Shown here piece after piece: positions 16,455 through 23,486 of a stretch of DNA of 38,775 bases. The stretch's first letter is position 1. Every line of letters starts with the position of its first letter. The stretch comes from Bradyrhizobium sp. (GTDB lineage: Bacteria > Pseudomonadota > Alphaproteobacteria > Rhizobiales > Xanthobacteraceae). The position numbers were made by a program, and so were the translations under genes. Under the pieces are notes generated by a model, which saw only the letters and a list, made by a program, of their open reading frames with translations, searched no databases and was not told where the DNA came from. The stretch lies in assembly GCF_030646015.1 (NCBI RefSeq), contig NZ_JAUSLT010000091.1, positions 1 through 38,775 on the forward strand, given 5' to 3'.

Positions 16455-16468
16455 TTGATCTGCCTCAA
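16455..16468 (-). promoter_or_regulatory. FixK/FNR-type box upstream of the universal stress gene
   Basis: Plus-strand TTGATCTGCCTCAA fits TTGA-N6-TCAA. It lies 68 bp before the usp ATG at 16386. On the minus strand GATACT (16433-16428) could be the -10, which puts the box centre near -40. Confidence 0.65.
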
Positions 16469-16660
16469 CGCAAGGCCCTTTCTAGTCAAACAAGCTTTTG
16501 AAGTTGCTTCTTCGGAGCGGTAGGGTGGATTTTATGAGAGGTCCTCCGCCGTCCGACCTCGAAGATTCAGACGTCAATTCTCGAGTCGTTGTCGTCGCTG
16601 CGTATTATCACCTCTGCCAACTGTCTGAAATCGTCCATCTTCGACAGCGACTGATAGAAG

Positions 16661-16957
16661 CTACAGACTGGCTCGCAGCGCCATCTCCCGAAAACAGGTG
16701 CGCAATCCCCGGTCGCTCATCGGGTTTCCGCAGCAAGCCAGGTCGGCGGCAACTTTCGCGATCACGTCATCATGACCTGGAATTCGGTGATCAGCCAAGT
16801 GAATCGAGAGAGCGTAAGTCTCCAGCGCGTCGCCCTCCAGTCCTGCATGCCTTCCAGCCCATAGCCCGAAGAGCACGCTTCTGCGAGCGATCTCGCCTTC
16901 ACGCGTGTCTTCATCAATCCGTTCCGCGCCGCTACTTGTGTCAAAATGCGGTGTCAT
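16661..16957 (-). CDS. DUF1476 protein (ATP synthase inhibitor zeta-like), paralogue 2
   Basis: A 98-residue paralogue of the protein at 7459-7800. The common core is REGEIARRSVLFGLWAGRHAGLEGDALETYALSIHLAD and PGHDDVIAKVAADLACCGNPMSDRGLRTCFREMALRAS. It ends directly after this (ALRASL), 15 residues shorter than paralogue 1. The N-terminus (MTPHFDTSSGAERIDED) again lacks the standard zeta start. GAAGGAAGG lies about 10 bp before ATG 16957, which decides the start. The promoter region copies that of paralogue 1 in layout. The role is inferred from the family: binding F1-ATPase. Confidence 0.82.
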   Translation of the reverse strand: MTPHFDTSSGAERIDEDTREGEIARRSVLFGLWAGRHAGLEGDALETYALSIHLADHRIPGHDDVIAKVAADLACCGNPMSDRGLRTCFREMALRASL

Positions 16958-17004
16958 CGTAATCGGCCTTCCTTCATTTTGGCCTGCCACTTCGGATCGC
17001 ACCC

Positions 17005-17064
17005 TTGATAGAGGCGCGTCCGAACGAACGCCAATTGGATTGCTCAATGCTGTCCATTGAGGGT
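17005..17064 (-). promoter_or_regulatory. predicted promoter/operator of DUF1476 paralogue 2
   Basis: It has the same architecture as at 7854-7913: the dyad TCAAT-N7-ATTGA (17044-17060), TTGGCG as -35 (17034-17029), an 18-bp spacer and TATCAA as -10 (17010-17005), 47 bp before the ATG. The plus-strand block CCAATTGGA-N4-TCAAT-N7-ATTGAGGGT spans 17031-17064. Confidence 0.55.
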
Positions 17065-17156
17065 CCGACGGGCTGCCCGACGGTACGCCGAGGCCTTCAT
17101 CGGGCAGATCTGAGCCCTCGGCCGGGCCCGCGCCAGGCCGCGAAGCTCATGCATCG

Positions 17157-17185
17157 GTTTTTCCAATGGAAAACAGCGGAAAAAC
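17157..17185. promoter_or_regulatory. overlapping palindromes upstream of the small-ORF/RND cluster
   Basis: TTTTCCA-A-TGGAAAA (17159-17173) is a perfect 7+1+7 dyad. The same left arm, GTTTTTCC (17157-17164), can instead pair with GGAAAAAC (17178-17185). The two pairings exclude each other. This could be an operator for the adjacent divergent genes; no regulator is assigned. Confidence 0.35.
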
Positions 17186-17249
17186 TCGTTTCCCAAATCG
17201 AGCACCAAGAGAATAACTCCGTATCAGGTTGAGAGAGGAGCAAGCAGCT

Positions 17250-17426
17250 ATGAAGACAAGCGTGCAGCCTATGGAAGTTCAATCGAAATTCATGAGGGAA
17301 GAACTTCGTCAGTATGAAATACCGGCGCGCGGCGGACCATCGAAGTTGATTGTCGTCGTGAAAAGGGATCGCCGTTCCAAACCGCCTGCGTCGAGCGAAG
17401 TTCAGGAGGCCGATGATCGTTGCTGA
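17250..17426 (+). CDS. small hypothetical protein (58 aa)
   Basis: MKTSVQPMEVQSKFMREELRQ… is a charged 58-residue protein with one hydrophobic beta-like stretch (SKLIVVVKRD). GAGAGGAG lies 9 bp before the ATG at 17250, a good ribosome site. I do not recognise the family. It sits upstream of the RND adaptor gene and may be the first gene of that transcript. It has no signal peptide or metal-binding cluster. Confidence 0.4.
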   Translation: MKTSVQPMEVQSKFMREELRQYEIPARGGPSKLIVVVKRDRRSKPPASSEVQEADDRC

Positions 17427-17640
17427 GGAGCAAGTATGGTTCGACCAAGCCGCCCGACCAACGCTTGTCAACCGGCCCGGCCCTGACCATCGCGTGCGGC
17501 GCGAGCACCTGCGCGCCGCATTGCCTTTACGCGAGCCTCTTGCATTGCAGGGGCTGCCTTTTACCTCGCGGATGAAGCAGCGACGGCAGTTTTGTTTCCA
17601 AAGCCTGGACGACAAGGCGGTTAACCAATCACGTCAGTAA
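17413..17640 (+). CDS. doubtful small hypothetical protein (75 aa)
   Basis: This frame starts at ATG 17413, overlaps the previous small gene by 14 bases and ends 20 bp before the RND adaptor. The product (MIVAEEQVWFDQAARP…) is Arg/Gln-rich and matches no family I know. The overlap and co-direction support translation, but the ribosome site is weak and the amino-acid mix looks partly random. It may be non-coding. Confidence 0.2.
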   Translation: MIVAEEQVWFDQAARPTLVNRPGPDHRVRREHLRAALPLREPLALQGLPFTSRMKQRRQFCFQSLDDKAVNQSRQ

Positions 17641-17660
17641 ACTGGACTCGGATTAGCACT

Positions 17661-18806
17661 ATGACTGCGCTTATTACCTCGAAACGAATCGTCGCGTCGC
17701 TCCTGCTTTGCTGGTTGTCGCTGGGCAACGCTGCCTCGGTCAACGCGGGTCCTGTAGCCGATCAATCCAGCGACGTCGTGATCCCACTCGAGGAACGTGA
17801 GATCCGCACCGCCGGCATCGGGACTTCGCCGGTCGTACCGGAGCGCGGCGAGACCGAGTTGTCGCTGCCCGGCACGGTGGCGATCCCTCCCTCCCAGCTC
17901 CGCGTGGTCGCTGCGCCCGCGAACGGCCTGGTCGAGGCGGTGCTTGTCGCCACCGACGAAAACGTGACGGCCGGCCAGCCGATCGCGCGCTTGCGCTCGC
18001 CCGATCTGGTCGAGGCGCAGCGGCAATATCTGGCTGCGATGGCCGACGAGGCGCTGGCTGCGGACCGCCTGCGCCGCATCCGCTTTCTGTGGGAAAGCCG
18101 GGCGACGCCGGAGCGCGAATTGCGTGTCGTCGAAACGGAAGCCATCAATGCCAAGTCGCGTCTCGACGAGCGGGCCCAGATCCTAAGCCTGATGGAAATG
18201 TCCGATGCCGATATCGAGACGTTGCGCAGCTCACGGCGAATCCTGAGTTCGGTCACGGTGCACGCTCCGATCACGGGCACCGTCGTGCGGCGCGACGCCA
18301 GCCCCGGACAGCGCGTGGAGGCCGCGGCACCGGTGATCTCCCTCGCATCTCTCGAGCCGCTCTGGATCAACATCCAGGTGCCGGCCGCGCGCCTGCCGGC
18401 GCTCACAGCGGGTCAGACGGTTGTGATCCCGGCTTACGGCGTCCAGGGCCGCGTCGTCCGGATCGGCCGCACCGTCGATGCCTCGACGCAGTCCGCCATG
18501 GCGGTTGCCGAGATCGGCTCGGCCAATGGCGCGATCCGCCCGGGACTGGCGGTCCTGGCCACCATCCGCATCAGCCAGAATGGCGCAGCGCAATGGTCCG
18601 TACCCGCGACATCGATCGTACGTCACCGTGACCGGGCCTGGGTATTCGTGAAGGATCCCCAGGGATTTCGCGCGCGCCCTGTCCAGGTCATTTCGGAGAC
18701 CGCGCGCAGCGCTTCGGTTCGGGGGGCTCTCGCCGCGGATGACGAGGTGGCCGATCGCGGCATCATCGCGCTGCTTTCGGAACTCGCGGCATTGGACAAG
18801 GACTAA
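17661..18806 (+). CDS. RND efflux periplasmic adaptor (CzcB/CusB-like membrane fusion protein)
   Basis: A 381-residue membrane fusion protein that would link an inner-membrane RND pump to an outer-membrane channel. A signal peptide covers about 1-30 (RIVASLLLCWLSLGNAASVNAG). Then come the lipoyl/barrel part (LPGTVAIPPSQLRVVAAPANGLVEAVLVATDENVTAGQPIARLRSPDLVEAQRQYL), a helical hairpin (about 110-190), the second lipoyl half (VTVHAPITGTVVRRDASPGQRV) and the beta-barrel with QVPAARLPALTAGQTVVIPAYG. It has no His-rich metal-binding segment. It ends 3 bp before the RND pump gene, so the two form an operon. No outer-membrane channel gene is beside them. Confidence 0.88.
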   Translation: MTALITSKRIVASLLLCWLSLGNAASVNAGPVADQSSDVVIPLEEREIRTAGIGTSPVVPERGETELSLPGTVAIPPSQLRVVAAPANGLVEAVLVATDENVTAGQPIARLRSPDLVEAQRQYLAAMADEALAADRLRRIRFLWESRATPERELRVVETEAINAKSRLDERAQILSLMEMSDADIETLRSSRRILSSVTVHAPITGTVVRRDASPGQRVEAAAPVISLASLEPLWINIQVPAARLPALTAGQTVVIPAYGVQGRVVRIGRTVDASTQSAMAVAEIGSANGAIRPGLAVLATIRISQNGAAQWSVPATSIVRHRDRAWVFVKDPQGFRARPVQVISETARSASVRGALAADDEVADRGIIALLSELAALDKD

Positions 18807-18809
18807 GCC

Positions 18810-21800
18810 ATGCTCTCCGGATTTGTCGACATCGCACTGAAGCAGCGACTCATCGTCTTTATCGCGGCGGTCGCGCTGGCGATCTGGGGTGCGACCGCCT
18901 ACCAGAAGCTCTCGATTGACGCTTTTCCGGATGTCGCACCGGTTCAGGTACTCGTTTCGATGCAGGCGCCCGGCCTCACGCCCGAGGAACTCGAGAGCCG
19001 GGTCACGACTCCCATCGAGTTGGCCGCGCGTGGCATCCCTAATCTCGTGCGCATGCGATCGACGACACGATACGCGGTCGCGCTGCTGACCTTCGAGTTT
19101 GCCGACGGCACCGACATCTTCTGGGCTCGCGCGCAGGTGAATGAGCGCCTGCAGGAGGTGCGCGACCAGCTTCCCGCCGGCAGCGACGGCGGCCTCGCCC
19201 CGATCGTGACCCCCCTTGCCGAGATGGTGATGTTCACCATTGAATCGGAGACCATGTCAGCGCAGGAGAAGCGGTCGCTACTCGACTGGACAATCCGGCC
19301 GGCGCTGCGCGGCATTCCGGGTGTTGCCGACGTCAATGTGCTGGGCGGCCATGTGCGGACCTTCGAAGTAATCCCATCGGCCTCCGCGATGGCGGCACGC
19401 GGCATCACCACGCAAATGCTCGAAAAGGCTGTCGAGGTCAACAACCGAAATGACGGGGCCGGACGTATCCGAAATGGGGAGGAAGCGTTGCTGGTGCGCT
19501 CGGAAGGACGCATCAAGACGCTGGACGATATCCGCAACATCGTCGTGACGACACGCAACGGCGCGATCGTGCGGGTCAGCGACATTGCCGACGTGCGGTT
19601 CGGCTCGCTCGCCCGCAACGGCGTGGTAACGGCGGAGGCGACCGGTGAGGCCGTTTGGGGCATGGTGCTGGGTCTGCGTGGCGCCAATGCACGCACCGTC
19701 GTCGACGGCGTGAAGGCGCGCTTCGATGCACTTGGGCCGCAACTGCCCGAGGGCGCCCGCATCGTGATCTTCTACGACCGCAGCGAGCTGATCGGCAAGG
19801 CGGTCTGGACCGTGCAGAAGGTGCTGCTCGAGGCCATCGCGTTCGTCATCGTACTGCTGCTGCTGTTCCTGGGGAACCTCCGCTCGGCGCTGGTCGTTTC
19901 GCTGATCTTGCCGCTCGCGGTGTTGACGACCTTCGGTGTGATGCGCCTGTTCGGCTGGTCCGCCAACATCATGTCGCTGGGCGGACTGGCGATCGCGATC
20001 GGCTTGTTGGTCGATTGCGCCGTGGTTGTCGTGGAAAACGTCGAGCACCGCCTTTCCACCGTCGAGAAGCCCAATCTCGCGACGCGTCTGCGCCTGACGC
20101 TGGAGGCGACGCGTGAGGTCGCCATGCCGCTCATATCGGGCGTCGCCATCATCATCCTGGTGTTCATGCCGCTGCTCGCCTTGCAGGGTCTGGAGGGCCG
20201 GCTGTTCAGCCCGGTCGCGCTCACTATCGTGGTGGCCCTGATCGCCGCGCTGCTGCTCTCGCTGACCGTGGTTCCTGCGCTCTCGGCCTATTTGCTGCGC
20301 ACCGGAGCGCATGCCGATCCGTGGCTGGTGCGCAAGCTGCACGCCGGCTACGATCCGTTGCTCGCCTATGTGATGCGGCGGCCTGCCGGCATGTTCGTGG
20401 CAGTCGCGATCGGCGTCGCGGCGGTCGCGGTCGTGTTCCCGCGGATCGGCAGCACGTTCATGCCGGTGATGGATGAGGGCACGCCCGTCATCACCATCAG
20501 GAAGTTTCCCACCATCTCGGTCGAAGAGGCAGCGCAGACCGATCAACGTATCCAGCAGGCGCTGAAGGCAGAAATTCCCGAGATCCGGCGGATCATTGCC
20601 CGGGCTGGCGCCGACGAACTCGGCATCGATCCGGTCGGCCTCAACGAGACCGACATGTTCATGACGCTGGCCCCGCGCAAGGAGTGGCGCGGCGGCGATA
20701 TGCGCTGGTTCCTCGGCGAACTGCGCCGCGTGCTCGACGGCATTCCCGGCATCAGCTATGCGCTGACCCAACCGATCGACATGCGCGTCCAGGAGATGAT
20801 TATCGGCGCGCGCGGCGACGTCGTCGTCAAGGTGTTCGGCGAGGACATCGCTACGCTTAACCGGGTGGCCCGCGACGTCGCTTCCGCGATTCGCTCGGTG
20901 CCGGGCGCGATCGACGTTTTCGCGCTTCGCAACGCCGGGATGCGCTACTTCACGGTGGCGGTGGACCGCGCCCAGGCGGGCCGCTTCGGGCTGAACGCCG
21001 AGGAGATACAGGAATCGCTGAGAGTCTGGGTCGACGGCCGGCGGCTCGGCATCGTGCTGGAGGGCCAGGTGAGAACGCCTCTGGTGGTCAGGGGCGAGGC
21101 GCGCCAACGCGCCTCCGCGGCCGACCTGGGACGGGTACCGATCGTGCTGCCGGGCGGCGGCACCATCGAACTGGCGCAGGTCGCCAATATCCGGATCGAG
21201 GACGGACCCATCCAGGTGATCCGCGAGGACGGCCAGCGCTTTTCGACCATCCTGGCCAATGTGCGCGGGCGCGATCTGGTCGGCTTCGTCGCCGACGCCA
21301 AGGCGGCATCGGCCCGGGTTGACCTCCCCAAGGGCTATTCGCTGGTGTGGGGCGGACAGTTCGAAAACCAGCAGCGGGCCGCGGCGCGTCTTTCGATCGT
21401 GGTGCCGATTGCACTCGCAGCCATCTTTCTGCTGCTCTATATGACATTCGGGTCACTCAGGCAGGCGGCGCTCGTCTTCGTCAACGTGCCATTCGCAACC
21501 ATTGGCGGCGTCATCGCCCTGTGGGCTTCCGGCGAATTCCTTTCGGTGCCGGCCTCGGTCGGCTTCATCGCCTTGATGGGTATCGCGGTCCTGAACGGCG
21601 TCGTGCTCATATCCTACATCAACGAGGTGTGCGCGCGCGGTACGTTGCCTTTTCGCGAGGCGGTCATGGAAGGCGCGAGACGACGGCTGCGGCCCGTCAC
21701 CCTGACGGCGTCGATCGCGGCGCTCGGCCTCGTGCCGTTCCTGTTTGCAGACGGACCGGGCGCCGAGATTCAGCGACCGCTTGCCATCGTGGTGATCGGT

Positions 21801-22043
21801 GGTCTGGTCACCGCGACGGCGCTGACGCTGCTGCTCGTTCCCATTCTCTATGACAGGCTGGCTCTCCCGCGCGCGGAGCGCCGTCGGCTGGCCGATTTAT
21901 CCGGCGATACTCGACCACCACCGGAAGCCGCTGCCCTTGCTCGCCAGTCGGAGCCGCCGCAGACTGAAACGGTGCACAGCAACGGGCCCGTCAGGCCGCG
22001 CCCGGAAGCATCAATTCCATTCCAGGAGGCCAACCAGCATTGA
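18810..22043 (+). CDS. heavy-metal-type RND efflux pump (CzcA/CusA family)
   Basis: A 1077-residue proton-driven inner-membrane pump. It has the RND plan: membrane helix 1 at the N-terminus (VFIAAVALAIWGATAYQKL), a large periplasmic loop, helices 2-6 (about 335-500), a second loop, and helices 8-12 near 865-1020. FPDVAPVQVLVSMQAPGLTPEELE is typical of the heavy-metal group. Helix 4 reads AIAIGLLVDCAVVVVENVEH, with Asp402 and Glu409. The first acid of the CzcA pattern DFGxxxDGAVVxVEN is replaced by Ala, so it is closer to the CusA style at that site. The metal is therefore uncertain. An extra Pro/Glu-rich tail (about 1020-1077) follows the last helix. It lies in an operon with the adaptor; a LysR gene follows. 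Confidence 0.92.
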   Translation: MLSGFVDIALKQRLIVFIAAVALAIWGATAYQKLSIDAFPDVAPVQVLVSMQAPGLTPEELESRVTTPIELAARGIPNLVRMRSTTRYAVALLTFEFADGTDIFWARAQVNERLQEVRDQLPAGSDGGLAPIVTPLAEMVMFTIESETMSAQEKRSLLDWTIRPALRGIPGVADVNVLGGHVRTFEVIPSASAMAARGITTQMLEKAVEVNNRNDGAGRIRNGEEALLVRSEGRIKTLDDIRNIVVTTRNGAIVRVSDIADVRFGSLARNGVVTAEATGEAVWGMVLGLRGANARTVVDGVKARFDALGPQLPEGARIVIFYDRSELIGKAVWTVQKVLLEAIAFVIVLLLLFLGNLRSALVVSLILPLAVLTTFGVMRLFGWSANIMSLGGLAIAIGLLVDCAVVVVENVEHRLSTVEKPNLATRLRLTLEATREVAMPLISGVAIIILVFMPLLALQGLEGRLFSPVALTIVVALIAALLLSLTVVPALSAYLLRTGAHADPWLVRKLHAGYDPLLAYVMRRPAGMFVAVAIGVAAVAVVFPRIGSTFMPVMDEGTPVITIRKFPTISVEEAAQTDQRIQQALKAEIPEIRRIIARAGADELGIDPVGLNETDMFMTLAPRKEWRGGDMRWFLGELRRVLDGIPGISYALTQPIDMRVQEMIIGARGDVVVKVFGEDIATLNRVARDVASAIRSVPGAIDVFALRNAGMRYFTVAVDRAQAGRFGLNAEEIQESLRVWVDGRRLGIVLEGQVRTPLVVRGEARQRASAADLGRVPIVLPGGGTIELAQVANIRIEDGPIQVIREDGQRFSTILANVRGRDLVGFVADAKAASARVDLPKGYSLVWGGQFENQQRAAARLSIVVPIALAAIFLLLYMTFGSLRQAALVFVNVPFATIGGVIALWASGEFLSVPASVGFIALMGIAVLNGVVLISYINEVCARGTLPFREAVMEGARRRLRPVTLTASIAALGLVPFLFADGPGAEIQRPLAIVVIGGLVTATALTLLLVPILYDRLALPRAERRRLADLSGDTRPPPEAAALARQSEPPQTETVHSNGPVRPRPEASIPFQEANQH

Positions 22044-22204
22044 AGTGACGGCAATCGAAGGCCTGACCAAACCGGTTCGTGGAAGCGTCGACCTGCTCGG
22101 GGATCTGCGCATGGTCGCGTCATACGGGACAAAAGCCCACCAAACCGTGGTAGTAGATAGGTGCGCGGTCCGATAGGCAGGCACCGCAGGTTGCAGGTTG
22201 CGCA

Positions 22205-23080
22205 GTGAGCACTCCCCTACCCCCATTCGACTTCGACTTGCTGCGGACGTTCGTCGCCGTCGTCGACAACGCCAGCTTTACGCGCGCCGCGGAAAGGGTC
22301 GGGCGCACCCAATCCACTGTAAGCCTGCAGATCAAGAAGCTCGAAGACGGTCTCGGACGGCGCGTATTCGAGCGGGATGGCCGTGATTTCCTCCTGACCC
22401 CCGTCGGAGAGATCCTGCTGAACTACGCGAGACAACTGCTGCACCTCGCCGACGAAGCACGCTCCCGCATACTGGAGCCCGATGTCGAAGGCAGCGTTCG
22501 CCTCGGAACTCCCGAAGATTTTGCCACCGTCTACCTGCCGGACGTTTTGGCGCAGTTCGCGCGCGCACATCCGCGCGTAGCTCTCGAGGTTAACTGCACC
22601 TTCAGTTTCAGCCTGCTCGAAGGGTTTTCAAAAGGTGAATATGACCTGATCATGGTGAAGCGCGAACCTCAGGGGCCGGCAGGCGGAATACCGGTGTGGC
22701 GCGACGTGCTGGTTTGGGTGACCAGCCCCAAACTCGTGTTGGAAGCTAATCAGCCTCTGCCGCTGGTGCTGGCGCCCGCGCCCGATGTCTATCGCAAGCG
22801 CGCGCTTGCCGCGCTGAATGCCGACAGGCGTGCTTGGCGAATTTCGTATACCAGTCCGAGCAGCGAGGGGCTGCAGGCTGCGGTGCGCGCCGGACTGGGC
22901 GTGACAGTGATGTCAAAGGACATGGTACCGGAAGGCCTGATGCTGGTGGGGGTCGAACATCACCTGCCCCAGTTGCCCGATGCCGAGATAGCATTGTACC
23001 GGGCTCCCGGAGCCTTGACTCCGGCTGCCCAGCTCCTGTCCGAGCACATTATCCATTCGCTTGAATCAAAGCGGCGTTAG
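22205..23080 (+). CDS. LysR family transcriptional regulator
   Basis: A 291-residue LysR regulator. The N-terminal winged helix-turn-helix is clear (FDFDLLRTFVAVVDNASFTRAAERVGRTQSTVSLQIKKLEDGLGRRVFERDGRDFLLTPVGE, about 8-70), followed by a linker helix and an effector-binding domain (from about 93, EGSVRLGTPEDFATVYLPDVL). The GTG at 22205 has only a weak ribosome site, but its product aligns with family starts. It lies 161 bp downstream of the RND pump on the same strand and may control it or a distant gene. Its effector is unknown. The intervening 161 bp hold nothing else I recognise. It is the last gene of the accessory block. Confidence 0.88.
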   Translation: MSTPLPPFDFDLLRTFVAVVDNASFTRAAERVGRTQSTVSLQIKKLEDGLGRRVFERDGRDFLLTPVGEILLNYARQLLHLADEARSRILEPDVEGSVRLGTPEDFATVYLPDVLAQFARAHPRVALEVNCTFSFSLLEGFSKGEYDLIMVKREPQGPAGGIPVWRDVLVWVTSPKLVLEANQPLPLVLAPAPDVYRKRALAALNADRRAWRISYTSPSSEGLQAAVRAGLGVTVMSKDMVPEGLMLVGVEHHLPQLPDAEIALYRAPGALTPAAQLLSEHIIHSLESKRR

Positions 23081-23125
23081 CTTGCCGGTGTCTTGCGGAC
23101 AGCGAATCCCGGGAAATGTCCCGGA

Positions 23126-23443
23126 CTACCGATTGGCGCAGGCGCGCGAATAGGCCGAGCGTTCGCTGGGGCCGAGCCCCGCGGCGGCGCCGTCTTCGAG
23201 GCACTTGCTGATGCGGTCGCCGAACGAACCGCGCGGCAGCCCCTGGACCTGCGGCACTGGCAGCGTCGCGTCCATTTTCGGGATCGCCGGTACCTCGATC
23301 TTCGGGGGCGGCGGCGGCGGAGGCAGCGGCGGGTTGAATTGCGAGCCGCCCGGCGGAATGGCTTGCGCGGAGGCGGTACTCGCCGCCATCAGCGTCCACA
23401 GCACCGCGCCCATCAGGATCGACGATCTCTTCATCGATCCCAT
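23126..23443 (-). CDS. small secreted proline-rich hypothetical protein
   Basis: A 105-residue protein with a signal peptide (MKRSSILMGAVLWTLMAASTASAQ, cut after about residue 26), a proline run (NPPLPPPPPPPKIEVPAIP) and a C-terminal part with two cysteines (ISKCLEDGAAAGLGPSERSAYSRACANR) that may form a disulfide. I know similar short periplasmic proteins of unknown function in Bradyrhizobium-type genomes. The start may be the ATG at 23443 or 23434; neither has a strong ribosome site. It lies 43 bp downstream of rluC on the same strand. Confidence 0.72.
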   Translation of the reverse strand: MGSMKRSSILMGAVLWTLMAASTASAQAIPPGGSQFNPPLPPPPPPPKIEVPAIPKMDATLPVPQVQGLPRGSFGDRISKCLEDGAAAGLGPSERSAYSRACANR

Positions 23444-23486
23444 GTCGTGATCCGCCGCATCGCCTGCAAGAATGCCGCAAGCAAAA

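Noticed and set aside
16498..16962. Plus-strand frame of 154 codons over DUF1476 paralogue 2
   Set aside because: Its second half is antisense to the DUF1476 gene. The first 45 codons look slightly protein-like but have no ribosome site or family.
19278..21107. 609-codon minus-strand frame
   Set aside because: It lies wholly opposite the RND pump gene. Its product is rich in His/Asp/Arg with no domain, as expected from antisense of GC-rich coding DNA.
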